Source of the DNA: Cupriavidus agavae
Lineage (GTDB): Bacteria > Pseudomonadota > Gammaproteobacteria > Burkholderiales > Burkholderiaceae
Length of the DNA: 64,000 nucleotides
Assembly: GCF_004217045.1 (NCBI RefSeq)
Contig: NZ_SGXM01000001.1
Span: forward strand, 2,397,187-2,461,186
Direction of reading: 5' to 3'
Of this stretch, positions 1 to 8,419 are shown in pieces. The notes under the pieces were generated by a model that made no database searches, had not been told where the DNA came from, and worked only from the letters and a program-made list of their open reading frames with translations. The translations under genes and the position numbers were made by a program. The first letter of the stretch is position 1. Every line of letters starts with the position of its first letter.

Positions 1-309
1 GCCCGAAAGCCGCAGCAGCCCGTAGGCGACGATCAGCCCGGCCGGCACCACCAGTAGCGCCGTGGCATTGCCCGGCGCGATGTTCATCGTGTCGACGAGC
101 TTCTTCATCAGCACCGGCACGCCGAGGTTGGCCACCTTGGCGGCCACGAGGCAGGTCAGCGCCAGGATGACCCGCCACTTGTAGTGCCAGACATAGGGCA
201 GCAGGTTGCGGACGGTCTGCCAGTCGCTGCGGGGGGCGCCGGCGCCCTGGAACAGGGATTTGGCCGGCTCGGCGGGGGCGGGCTCGGCGGTCGTGGAGTA
301 GCGGCGCAT
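1..309 (-). CDS. ABC exporter, Atm1/ABCB7-like, N-terminal fragment
   Basis: This is the first 103 residues of a minus-strand gene that runs off the left edge of the window. The start is the ATG whose complement ends at 309. A hydrophilic lead rich in Ala/Pro/Glu is followed by WHYKWRVILALTCLVAAKVA, the first transmembrane segment, and the motif LGVPVLMKKLVDTMN. That pattern is typical of the transmembrane domain of homodimeric Atm1-type half-transporters, which export glutathione-linked compounds or heavy metals across the inner membrane. The ATPase domain lies outside the window, so substrate class is inferred. It is divergent from the thioesterase gene, with about 110 nt between them. Confidence 0.75.
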   Translation of the reverse strand, partial: MRRYSTTAEPAPAEPAKSLFQGAGAPRSDWQTVRNLLPYVWHYKWRVILALTCLVAAKVANLGVPVLMKKLVDTMNIAPGNATALLVVPAGLIVAYGLLRLSG

Positions 310-420
310 ACGTTAGAATTCAGGCCAATGCCGCGATTGTCGCAGAGATCGCCCGGTCCGGCAGACCATCACCCCCGCCCCATGAATTCGCCGTACTTCC
401 CGCTTTCCTCGATCGCCGAC

Positions 421-825
421 ATGTCCAAGACCGCCCCGCTCTCCGAACTGCCCCCCGGCAAGAACCCCGCGCTGCGCGTGGTGCCGATGCCCGCCGACGC
501 CAACGTGCACGGCGACGTGTTCGGCGGCTGGATCATGGCCCAGGTCGACATCGCCGGCTCGATTCCGGCCGTCGAGCGCGCCCAGGGCCGCGTGGCCACG
601 GTGGCCGTCAACTCGTTCCTGTTCAAGCACCCCGTGTTCGTGGGCGATCTGGTCAGCTTCTACGCCGATGTCGTCAAGACCGGCCGCACCTCGATTACGG
701 TGGAAGTGGCCGTCTACGCGCAACGCATGCGCCACAGCCATGAGATCGTCAAGGTGACGGAAGCCACGCTGACGTATGTGGCAACCGATGAAGACCGGAT
801 GCCGAGGGTGTTGCCGGTGGTTTGA
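421..825 (+). CDS. acyl-CoA thioesterase, hotdog fold (YciA-like)
   Basis: The product is a 134-residue single hotdog-domain protein expected to hydrolyse acyl-CoA thioesters in the cytoplasm. The segment NVHGDVFGGWIMAQVDIAG matches the YciA/BACH signature, in which the conserved Asn and the Asp after AQ form the active site, and VNSFLFKHPVFVGDLVSFYA is the usual following strand. ATG 421 gives the family's normal length and start (MSKTAPLSELPPG). An in-frame ATG at 382 would add 13 residues and cannot be excluded. Its placement beside a beta-oxidation cluster on the other strand suggests CoA recycling, which is inference. Confidence 0.85.
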   Translation: MSKTAPLSELPPGKNPALRVVPMPADANVHGDVFGGWIMAQVDIAGSIPAVERAQGRVATVAVNSFLFKHPVFVGDLVSFYADVVKTGRTSITVEVAVYAQRMRHSHEIVKVTEATLTYVATDEDRMPRVLPVV

Positions 826-843
826 GGGGTGGATTTGCCTTGT

Positions 844-872
844 TCCCCTCTCCCGCAATGCGGGAGAGGGGA
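844..872. repeat. palindromic intergenic repeat, copy 1 (terminator-like)
   Basis: A 13-bp perfect inverted repeat with a 3-nt loop and core CCCCTCTCCCG/CGGGAGAGGGG lies between two convergent stop codons. The same core occurs at 6491-6533 and 34623-34655. The position suits a bidirectional terminator, but there is no clear T-tract. Confidence 0.7.
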
Positions 873-896
873 GCACACCGATCGGGGTGCAACGTC

Positions 897-1673
897 TCAA
901 TCGAACTTCGAGAAATCCGGCTTCCTCTTCTCGAAGAACGCCGTGAATGCTTCCTTGGCTTCAGGCGCCAGCAGCATGCGGCGGAATACCTCGCCCTCCT
1001 CGCTCATCTTCTTTTCCACGGCCGGTACGTCGTCGCCCTTCATCAGCCGCTTGGTTTCACGCAGCGACGATGCGGGCAGCGCCGCGAGTTTCCGCGCCTG
1101 CTGGCGCACGTAATCCGACAGCTCGGCGATCGGTAGCACCTTTGTGACCAGCCCGATGGCGTGCGCTTCCTGCGCGCTGAATGCCTCGCCCAGCAGCAGC
1201 TTCTCGGCAGCGCGCTGGTAGCCCATCAGGCGCGGCAGCAGCAGACTCGATGCGGCCTCGGGGCACAGGCCCAGTTGCGCGAACGGCAGCGACAGCTTGG
1301 CCGTCTCCGATGCATAGACCAGATCACAGTGCAGCAGCAGCGTGGTGCCAATGCCCACCGCCGCGCCGCTCACCGAGGCCACCACCGGCTTGCTGGCGTG
1401 GCTGATGGCGTGCAGGAACTGGAACACCGGGGCCGGCGTGCCGTCTCCGCCGTGGGTCGGCGGGCGCTTCATGAAGTCCTCAAGGTCGTTGCCGGCCGTG
1501 AAGATCTCCGGCTTGCCCTCGATCACGATCACGCGCACGGCGCTGTCGGTCTCGGCGGCGCGCAGTGCGTCGGCCATGGTCTGGTACATCGCGGCCGTGA
1601 TCGCGTTCTTCTTGTCGATGCGGTCGAAACCAATGGTCAGGACGCCCTGGTCGATGCGGGTGGCAATGCTCAT
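897..1673 (-). CDS. crotonase-family enoyl-CoA isomerase (ECI2-like)
   Basis: This 258-residue single-domain crotonase has oxyanion-hole segments TAGNDLEDF (about 59-67) and SGAAVGIGTT (102-111). The two glutamates that catalyse hydration in classical crotonase are absent: by alignment they fall on Thr111 and Phe131. In their place is LGLCPEAASSLLLP (134-147), the arrangement of ECI2/PECI-type delta3,delta2-enoyl-CoA isomerases, whose catalytic Glu follows a Pro (here Glu139). The likely role is moving double bonds of unsaturated fatty acyl-CoAs into the beta-oxidation pathway. It is the last gene of the minus-strand fad cluster, 39 nt after the DegV gene. Isomerase over hydratase is inference from residues. 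Confidence 0.8.
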   Translation of the reverse strand: MSIATRIDQGVLTIGFDRIDKKNAITAAMYQTMADALRAAETDSAVRVIVIEGKPEIFTAGNDLEDFMKRPPTHGGDGTPAPVFQFLHAISHASKPVVASVSGAAVGIGTTLLLHCDLVYASETAKLSLPFAQLGLCPEAASSLLLPRLMGYQRAAEKLLLGEAFSAQEAHAIGLVTKVLPIAELSDYVRQQARKLAALPASSLRETKRLMKGDDVPAVEKKMSEEGEVFRRMLLAPEAKEAFTAFFEKRKPDFSKFD

Positions 1674-1712
1674 GTCTTCCTCGTCTCGGTCGGTATGGGA
1701 TGCACGCCGCGC

Positions 1713-2669
1713 TCACACGAACGGCGGCGGCATTTCGGAAAGATAACTGAGCCCGAACGCGCCGGCGCCCACATTGAGCGCCACGGTCAGACTCATCGGC
1801 GCGAGCATCAGCTCAACGCCGTGCCGGGCGGCGGTATCGGCCAGTGACTGCCAGGCTGGCCACGACGTCACCTCGTCGATATCGCCCGCATACGCGGCGC
1901 CCACGGCCGGCGTCAGCAATGCGCCGGCGCGGATGCATGCTTCCACATGGCCCAGCAGGCGGCGGATGCCATCCTCCGGCCCACGTGCCTTGGCAATGGC
2001 CTCGGTCTCGCCGCGATGCATATGGATCACGGGCCGGATATTGAACGCGCTGCCCAGCATGTAGCGGCCCCAGGTGATGCTGTTCTCGCCCTTGAGCTTG
2101 GCGCGCGTGTACATGTACAGCAGTTCGTCCGGGATCAGGAACATGTGGGCCGCGTCGCGCAGGCGGTTCTCCACCGCTTCCACCACGGCGGCCGCGCTCG
2201 CGCCCTCGCCCAGCATGCGGGCGGCCTCGCGCACGATCAGCGCCTGGCCGGGGCCGATCGCGCCCGTATCGATTACCGTCAGGTCGAACAGCCCGCTGCG
2301 GCCCGCATCCTTGCGCAGCTTGAAGCTGCGCGCCACAGTGCCCACCACGGCGCCATTCGCGTTCGCGTAGAACTTGCTGCGGCTGCTGGCAATCGTCAGC
2401 AGGATCGCGCGGTCGCAGCCGGCCACCACGTTGCGTAGCAGGTGGTCCTCCAGTTCGCGTTCAAGCAGAGGGATCGATTCGGCGTAGTGGTCCTGCTTGC
2501 CGACCAGATATTGGCGGTAGAGGTCGGGCAGCGCGTCCTCGTCGCGCGTGTCCGCCAGGAAGCGGTCCCCAGCGCGGATGCGGAACGGAATCGTGCGGAC
2601 GCCAAGCGCGTCCATCATCGCGCGCGGCATGTCGCATGCCGCGTCGGCCAGAATGGCTGTCTCCTGCAT
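1713..2669 (-). CDS. DegV family protein
   Basis: The product is 318 residues long and has the DegV fold, a two-domain fatty-acid-binding protein. It opens with TAILADAACDMPRAMMDALG, the DegV N-terminal strand with the conserved D-x-x-C/S-D pattern. The segment LTIASSRSKFYANANGA is the family's conserved lipid head-group loop, and VIDTGAIGPGQALIVREAA follows it. In Gram-positive bacteria related proteins (FakB) present fatty acids to a kinase; no kinase partner is seen here. Its place between thiolase and isomerase in a beta-oxidation cluster suggests fatty-acid binding. It is 117 nt downstream of the thiolase stop and probably co-transcribed only by read-through of the hairpin there. Confidence 0.85.
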   Translation of the reverse strand: MQETAILADAACDMPRAMMDALGVRTIPFRIRAGDRFLADTRDEDALPDLYRQYLVGKQDHYAESIPLLERELEDHLLRNVVAGCDRAILLTIASSRSKFYANANGAVVGTVARSFKLRKDAGRSGLFDLTVIDTGAIGPGQALIVREAARMLGEGASAAAVVEAVENRLRDAAHMFLIPDELLYMYTRAKLKGENSITWGRYMLGSAFNIRPVIHMHRGETEAIAKARGPEDGIRRLLGHVEACIRAGALLTPAVGAAYAGDIDEVTSWPAWQSLADTAARHGVELMLAPMSLTVALNVGAGAFGLSYLSEMPPPFV

Positions 2670-2748
2670 ATTGTTATGTTCCTCCGGGTCAGTGCGTCAA
2701 CGTGTTGGCATCTTCGTGTCCATACATTTCTTCATCTGATCGAAGGCG

Positions 2749-2776
2749 GGGGCGGCCACCCGTGGACGGCCGCCCC
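2749..2776 (-). terminator. GC-rich hairpin after thiolase gene
   Basis: A perfect 9-bp stem GGGGCGGCC/GGCCGCCCC with a 10-nt loop sits just past the thiolase stop. A 16-bp palindrome GCGCGTTTAAACGCGC (2781-2796) overlaps that stop codon. No T-tract follows on the minus strand, so partial termination or mRNA-end protection is more likely than full termination. Confidence 0.45.
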
Positions 2777-2786
2777 GCTGGCGCGT

Positions 2787-3983
2787 TTAAACGCGCTCGA
2801 AGATTCCGGCGGCGCCCATGCCTGTACCGACGCACATGGTCACCATGCCGTACTTGAGGTTGTGGCGACGCAGCGCGTGCACCACAGTGGCCGAACGGAT
2901 CGCGCCCGTGGCGCCGAGCGGGTGGCCCAGCGCAATGGCTCCGCCCATGCGGTTCACGCGGGCCGGGTCGAGTTCCAGGTCACGCATCACCGCCAGCGAC
3001 TGTGCGGCAAACGCCTCGTTCAGCTCGATCCACTCGATCTGGTCCTGCGTCAGGCCACCGGCCTTCAGCGCGGCCGGAATCGCGGCCTTCGGGCCAATCC
3101 CCATGATCTCGGGCGGCACGCCACGCACCGCGAACGACACGAAGCGCGCCAGCGGCAGGAGATTGAACTGCTTGAGGATCTTCTCGGACACGAGGATCAG
3201 CGCGCCGGCACCGTCCGACGTCTGCGAGCTGTTGCCGGCCGTGACGCTGCCCTTGTTGGCGAACACCGCGCGCAGCTTGCCCAGCCCTTCGAGCGACGTG
3301 TCGGGGCGCGGGCCTTCGTCGAGCGACACCGTGCGCGTCTTGACGCCCACCTGCCCCGAGGCGAGGTCCGGGAACTTCTCGACCACCTCGATCGGCGTGA
3401 TCTCGTCGTTGAACTCGCCGGCCTGCTGCGCGGCGATGGCCTTCTGGTGCGATGCCAGCGAGAACGCGTCCTGATCTTCGCGGCTCACCTTCCACTGCGT
3501 CGCCACCTTCTCGGCGGTCAGGCCCATGCCATAGGCGATGCCCACGTTTTCGTCGCGCTCGAAGATCGACGGCGACATCGACGGCGAGTTGCCCATCATC
3601 GGCACCATGCTCATCGACTCCACCCCGGCGGCGATCATCACGTCTGACTCACCCACGCGGATGCGGTCGGCGGCCATCGCCACGGCCGACAGGCCCGAGG
3701 CGCAGAAGCGGTTCACGGTGATGCCGCCCACGGTATTCGGCAGGCCGGCCAGCAGCGCGCCGATACGGGCCACGTTCAGGCCCTGCTGCGCTTCGGGAAT
3801 CGCGCAGCCAACGATGGCGTCTTCGATCAGCGCCGGGTCCAGGCTCGGCACCTGGGCCACGGCGGCCTTCAGGATGGTAGCCAGCAGATCATCGGGGCGG
3901 GTGTTGCGGAAGGCGCCCTTGGGAGCCTTGCCAATCGGCGAACGGGTAGCCGCAACGATATACGCGTCTTGCAGTTGTTTCAT
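2787..3983 (-). CDS. acetyl-CoA acyltransferase (thiolase, FadA-like)
   Basis: This 398-residue thiolase carries all catalytic residues: Cys94 in NRFCASG, His354 in LGHPLGATG and Cys384 in CVGTGMGAAG. It cleaves 3-ketoacyl-CoA to acetyl-CoA plus a shortened acyl-CoA, the last step of a beta-oxidation turn, in the cytoplasm. It starts 24 nt after the stop of the FadB-type gene, and the two are expected to be translated from one mRNA and to act in one complex. Length and motifs are those of a degradative thiolase I; a biosynthetic acetoacetyl-CoA role is less likely in this context. Confidence 0.93.
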   Translation of the reverse strand: MKQLQDAYIVAATRSPIGKAPKGAFRNTRPDDLLATILKAAVAQVPSLDPALIEDAIVGCAIPEAQQGLNVARIGALLAGLPNTVGGITVNRFCASGLSAVAMAADRIRVGESDVMIAAGVESMSMVPMMGNSPSMSPSIFERDENVGIAYGMGLTAEKVATQWKVSREDQDAFSLASHQKAIAAQQAGEFNDEITPIEVVEKFPDLASGQVGVKTRTVSLDEGPRPDTSLEGLGKLRAVFANKGSVTAGNSSQTSDGAGALILVSEKILKQFNLLPLARFVSFAVRGVPPEIMGIGPKAAIPAALKAGGLTQDQIEWIELNEAFAAQSLAVMRDLELDPARVNRMGGAIALGHPLGATGAIRSATVVHALRRHNLKYGMVTMCVGTGMGAAGIFERV

Positions 3984-4007
3984 GATGTCGGTTCCTCGTT
4001 GGCGGGA

Positions 4008-6434
4008 TTAGTTGCGCACCGGCTTGCCGGTCTGCAGCATGCGCATGACGCGCTCCTGCGTCTTGCCCGTGCCCAGCAGGTCGATGAACGCCTTGCGTTC
4101 CAGCGCCAGCAGCCATTCCTCGCTGACCAGCGAGCCCGCTTCCACGTCACCGCCGCACACCACTTCCGCGATGCGCGAGGCAATCAGGAAATCATGCGCC
4201 GAGATGAAGTTGCCGTCGCGCATGTTCACCAGCGACGCCTTGATCGTGGCGATTCCCGAACGGCCGGCCACCGGAATCAGCTGGCCCGGCAGCGGCGCGC
4301 GGTACCCGGCATTCGACAGCGCCCGCACCTCGCTCTGCGCCACGTAAAGCAGTTCGTGAACGTTGTAGACGATGGTGTCCGTGGGTTGCACGTAGCCGAT
4401 CTTCTGTGCGTCCAGCGCCGAGGTCGACACCTTGGCCATCGCCGCCGCCTGGAAGCGGTTGGTCAGGAAGTTCAGGTAGTTCGTGCTGCCTGCCGCCTGC
4501 GCGGCCTTGGCCGCGGCAATCGCCGCTTCCTTGAGGCCACCGCCGGCCGGCACCAGGCCCACGCCCACTTCCACGAGGCCGATATAGCTTTCCAGCGCCA
4601 CCACGCGCTTGGCCGAATGCAGCATCAGTTCGCAACCGCCGCCGAGCGCGATGCCCGACACGGCCGGGATCACCGGCACCGCCGCGTACTTCACGCGCAT
4701 CAGCGTGTCCTGGAACTTCTTCACGAACGGCTCGATGCCCTTGGCGCCGCCCATCATGAACTGCGGCATGGCCGATTCGAGGTTGGCACCGGCCGAGAAC
4801 GGACCGCCCGGCGCGCCAAGCTGCAGCGACGTCGGCTGCCACACCACCAGGCCCTTGTACTCGGCTTCGGCCAGTTCCACGGCACGCACGAGCGAGTCGA
4901 GTACGTCCGGGCCAATCGTGTTCATCTTGCTCTTGAACGAGATGACCAGCACGTCGTCGGCACCGTCGCTGGTCCAGATGCGCGCACCGTCGTTCTCTTC
5001 GATCGTCTTGCCCGACTTGCGCGGGTCGGCCGCGTCCGTGCCCTTGAGCGCGGCGCGGAACACCTGGCGCTCATACACGGGCAGCGCGGCGCGCTTGACG
5101 AAGCTGCTGGTCGCCGGCGACCACGAACCCTGCGCGCCATGCACACCGCCGTTGTCGGCCACGGCACCCTCGAACACCCATGCGGGCAGCGGCACGTTGG
5201 CCAGTGCCTTGCCGGCGTCGATATCTTCCTTGACCCACTCGGCCACCTGCTTCCAGCCGGCAGCCTGCCAGTCTTCAAACGGACCCGAGTTCCAGCCGAA
5301 GCCCCAGCGGATGGCCAGGTCCACATCGGCTGCCGAGCCGGCGATCTGCTCCAGGTAGACGGCGATGTACTGGAACACGTCGCGGAACACGCTCCACAGG
5401 AACTGCGCCTGCGGATTGGTGGATTCGCGCAGCAGCCTGATGCGCTCTGCCGGCTCCTTCTTGAGCATGCGCACGACGATCTCGTCGGCCTTCTTGCCCG
5501 ATTCCACATACTGGCCGGTCTTGGCGTCGAGCACCTTGATGGCCTTGCCTTCCTTCTTGTAGAAGCCCGCGCCGCTCTTCTGGCCCAGCGCGCCTGCATC
5601 CACCAGACCCTTCAGCACGGCCGGCGTCTTGTAGACCGAGGCGAACGGATCGCCGCCCAGGCCGTCCTGCATCGTCTTGATCACGTGCGCCATCGTGTCC
5701 AGGCCCACCACATCGGCGGTGCGGAACGTGGCTGACTTGGCGCGACCCAGCTTGGTGCCGGTCAGGTCATCGACGATGTCGAACGGAATGCCGAACTTCT
5801 CGGCTTCGGCAAACACGGCCAGGATCGAGAAGATGCCGACGCGGTTGGCGATGAAGTTGGGCGTGTCCTTGGCACGCACCACACCCTTGCCGAGCGTGGT
5901 GGTCAGGAACGATTCCAGGCGGTCCAGGATGGCCGGCTGCGTCGTCGCAGTCGGGATCAGTTCCACCAGATGCATGTAGCGCGGCGGGTTGAAGAAGTGC
6001 ACGCCGCAGAAGCGCGCCTTCAGCTCGGCGTCGAAGCCATCGGACAGCGCCGTGATCGACAGGCCCGACGTGTTCGTGGCGAAAATCGCGTGCGGCGCCA
6101 GATGGGCCGCCACCTTCTTGTAGAGGTCGTGCTTCCAGTCCATGCGTTCGGCGATCGCCTCGATCACCACGTCGCATTCCTTGAGCAGCTCGATATCTTC
6201 CTCGTAGTTGGCCGCGCGGATCAGGCCCGCCTCGTCCTTGATGCCGAGCGGCGCCGGCGACAGCTTCTTGAGGTTCTCGATGGCGCGAAGGGCAATGCCG
6301 CTCTTGGGGCCTTCCTTGGCGGGCAGGTCGAACAGCACCACGGGCACGCGGGCGTTGACCAGATGGGCCGCAATCTGTGCGCCCATGACGCCGGCGCCGA
6401 GCACGGCAACCTTCTTGACGATGAAATTGGACAT
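4008..6434 (-). CDS. 3-hydroxyacyl-CoA dehydrogenase / enoyl-CoA hydratase fusion (FadB-type)
   Basis: The 808-residue bifunctional beta-oxidation protein has its domains in the reverse order to E. coli FadB. The NAD-binding dehydrogenase comes first (VAVLGAGVMGAQIAAHL, residues 9-25; TNTSGLSITAL and FCGVHFFNPPRYMHLVEL follow). The crotonase domain is at the C-terminus (FSAGANLES and SGIALGGGCELMLHSAK, then VEVGVGLVPAGGG). Both hydratase glutamates are present, one in GGGCE and one in VEVG, so this is probably the cluster's true hydratase. It converts enoyl-CoA to 3-ketoacyl-CoA. The preceding 109-nt gap holds a 20-bp palindrome. Confidence 0.93.
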   Translation of the reverse strand: MSNFIVKKVAVLGAGVMGAQIAAHLVNARVPVVLFDLPAKEGPKSGIALRAIENLKKLSPAPLGIKDEAGLIRAANYEEDIELLKECDVVIEAIAERMDWKHDLYKKVAAHLAPHAIFATNTSGLSITALSDGFDAELKARFCGVHFFNPPRYMHLVELIPTATTQPAILDRLESFLTTTLGKGVVRAKDTPNFIANRVGIFSILAVFAEAEKFGIPFDIVDDLTGTKLGRAKSATFRTADVVGLDTMAHVIKTMQDGLGGDPFASVYKTPAVLKGLVDAGALGQKSGAGFYKKEGKAIKVLDAKTGQYVESGKKADEIVVRMLKKEPAERIRLLRESTNPQAQFLWSVFRDVFQYIAVYLEQIAGSAADVDLAIRWGFGWNSGPFEDWQAAGWKQVAEWVKEDIDAGKALANVPLPAWVFEGAVADNGGVHGAQGSWSPATSSFVKRAALPVYERQVFRAALKGTDAADPRKSGKTIEENDGARIWTSDGADDVLVISFKSKMNTIGPDVLDSLVRAVELAEAEYKGLVVWQPTSLQLGAPGGPFSAGANLESAMPQFMMGGAKGIEPFVKKFQDTLMRVKYAAVPVIPAVSGIALGGGCELMLHSAKRVVALESYIGLVEVGVGLVPAGGGLKEAAIAAAKAAQAAGSTNYLNFLTNRFQAAAMAKVSTSALDAQKIGYVQPTDTIVYNVHELLYVAQSEVRALSNAGYRAPLPGQLIPVAGRSGIATIKASLVNMRDGNFISAHDFLIASRIAEVVCGGDVEAGSLVSEEWLLALERKAFIDLLGTGKTQERVMRMLQTGKPVRN

Positions 6435-6490
6435 GCGCGCTCCTTGGGTATCGTGAGCGTTTTGAGGAGAGAGAGTATCTATTTGCTACC

Positions 6491-6533
6491 GGTTTGCTCC
6501 CCTCTCCCGTGAAACGGGAGAGGGGAGCAAACC
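6491..6533. repeat. palindromic intergenic repeat, copy 2
   Basis: This is a perfect 20-bp inverted repeat with loop GAA, containing CCCCTCTCCCG/CGGGAGAGGGG. It lies between the acyl-CoA dehydrogenase stop and the fadB-type start, so inside an apparent operon. It could attenuate transcription between these genes or stabilise the upstream mRNA end. Confidence 0.75.
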
Positions 6534-6543
6534 CACTGCAATA

Positions 6544-8331
6544 TCAGAACAAATCCGCGTCCAGCGCCATCAGCGTGGCCGAGCCGGCGCGTGCCTTGCG
6601 GATTTCGCCGGCGGTTTCAGGCAGCAGCTTGGCGAAGTAGAAGCGCGCCGTGGCCAGCTTGGTCACGTAGAACTTGTCGCCGCTGTCCTGCTTTTCCAGC
6701 GCGATCTTGGCCATGCGGGCCCAGAAGTACGAGAACACCAGGTGACCCACCACGCGCAGGTACGGCACGGCTGCCGCGCCCACCTCGTCGGGGTTGCCCA
6801 TGGCCTTCATGCCGATTTCCATCGTCAGCTTCTGCACCTTGTCGCCGATGTCGGCCAGCGGGTTCACGAACTCCTGCATCGCCTCGTTCGTGCCCTCCTC
6901 CTCAACGAACTGCTGCACGATCTTGCCGAACGCCTTCATCTTGGCGCCCATGTCGCCCAGGATCTTGCGGCCCAGCAGGTCCAGCGCCTGGATCGTGTTG
7001 GTGCCTTCGTAGATCATGTTGATGCGGGCGTCACGCACGTACTGCTCCATGCCCCACTCGGCGATATAGCCATGGCCGCCAAATACCTGCATGCCCTCGT
7101 TGGTCGACGTGAATGCGTTGTCGGTCAGGAAGGCCTTGATGACCGGCGTCAGCAGCGCCACGAGGTCGCCGGCTTCCTTGCGCACGGCGGCGTCGGGGTG
7201 CGACAGTTCGCGGTCGATCTGCAGCGCGGTCCAGTAGCTGAACGCGCGGCCGCCTTCGGCATAGGCCTTCTGCGTCAGCAGCATGCGGCGCACGTCCGGA
7301 TGGACGATGATCGGGTCAGCGGCCTTCTCGGGCGCCTTCGGGCCGGTCAGCGCGCGCATCTGCAGGCGGTCCTTGGCGTAGGCCAGCGAGTTCTGGTAGG
7401 CCACTTCGGTCAGGCCCAGGCCCTGCGCGCCCACGCCCAGGCGTGCGGCGTTCATCATCACGAACATCGCGTTCAGGCCCTTGTTGGCTTCGCCAACCAG
7501 CCAGCCGCGCGCGCCATCCAGGTTCATCACGCAGGTGGCGTTGCCGTGGATGCCCATCTTGTGCTCGATCGAGCCGCACTTGATACCGTTGCGCTCGCCC
7601 GGGTTGCCGCTGGCATCGGGAATGAACTTCGGCACGACGAACAGCGAGATGCCCTTGGTGCCTTGCGGCGCGTCCGGCAGGCGGGCCAGCACCAGGTGGA
7701 TGATGTTCTCGGCCAGGTCATGTTCGCCGGCCGAAATGAAGATCTTGGTGCCCGAGATCGCGTACGAGCCATCGGCCTGCGGCTCGGCCTTCGAGCGCAG
7801 CATGCCCAGGTCCGTACCGCAATGCGGCTCGGTCAGGCACATCGTTCCCGTCCATACGCCCGAGACGAGCTTGGTCAGGTAGGTCTGCTTCAGTTCCGGC
7901 GTGCCGTGCGCGTGCAGGGCCTCGTAGGCGCCGTGCGACAGGCCCGGGTACATCGTCCACGCCTGGCCGGCCGAGTTCAGCATCTCGTACAGCGCGTTGT
8001 TGATGATGATCGGCAGGCCCTGGCCGCCGTATTCCGGATCGCAGGCCAGTGCAGGCCAGCCGGCCTCCACGTACTGCTGGTAGGCTTCCTTGAAGCCCTT
8101 GGGCGCGCGCACCACGCCGTCGCCCTCGTACGTGCAGCCTTCGCGGTCGCCCGGCTGGTTCAGCGGGAACACCACGTCGGCGCAGAACTTGCCGGCTTCC
8201 TCGATGACCTGGTTGATGGTGTCCGCGTCGATGTCCGCGTGCTGCGGCATCGCCTTGAGTTCGGCTTCGGCGCCGAGCAGTTCATGGAGCACGAACTGCA
8301 TGTCGCGCAACGGTGCGGTGTACTGGCCCAT
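6544..8331 (-). CDS. acyl-CoA dehydrogenase (FadE-type, long form)
   Basis: This 595-residue flavoprotein performs the first, FAD-dependent oxidation of acyl-CoA to trans-2-enoyl-CoA. It has the long acyl-CoA dehydrogenase layout: an N-terminal helical domain, TMCLTEPHCGTDLG (substrate/FAD region), RDARINMIYEGTNTIQALD with the expected catalytic Glu near residue 441, and a C-terminal extension beyond the usual 380-residue core. The start MGQYTAPLRDMQF is chosen because AAGGAG lies 8 nt upstream; 16 extra in-frame upstream residues look spurious. It is the first gene of the beta-oxidation cluster, 88 nt from the TetR gene. Confidence 0.92.
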   Translation of the reverse strand: MGQYTAPLRDMQFVLHELLGAEAELKAMPQHADIDADTINQVIEEAGKFCADVVFPLNQPGDREGCTYEGDGVVRAPKGFKEAYQQYVEAGWPALACDPEYGGQGLPIIINNALYEMLNSAGQAWTMYPGLSHGAYEALHAHGTPELKQTYLTKLVSGVWTGTMCLTEPHCGTDLGMLRSKAEPQADGSYAISGTKIFISAGEHDLAENIIHLVLARLPDAPQGTKGISLFVVPKFIPDASGNPGERNGIKCGSIEHKMGIHGNATCVMNLDGARGWLVGEANKGLNAMFVMMNAARLGVGAQGLGLTEVAYQNSLAYAKDRLQMRALTGPKAPEKAADPIIVHPDVRRMLLTQKAYAEGGRAFSYWTALQIDRELSHPDAAVRKEAGDLVALLTPVIKAFLTDNAFTSTNEGMQVFGGHGYIAEWGMEQYVRDARINMIYEGTNTIQALDLLGRKILGDMGAKMKAFGKIVQQFVEEEGTNEAMQEFVNPLADIGDKVQKLTMEIGMKAMGNPDEVGAAAVPYLRVVGHLVFSYFWARMAKIALEKQDSGDKFYVTKLATARFYFAKLLPETAGEIRKARAGSATLMALDADLF

Positions 8332-8419
8332 CAAAGACTCCTTGGAGGTTTTCAATGCCGCCACACGCGCATGCCGCACGCCCTGGAGGGGACGCGTGCG
8401 ACCGTTGCCGGGGGGCGGC

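Noticed and set aside
2781..2796. GCGCGTTTAAACGCGC as an operator
   Set aside because: It overlaps the thiolase stop codon and lies downstream of the gene; termination or chance is more likely.
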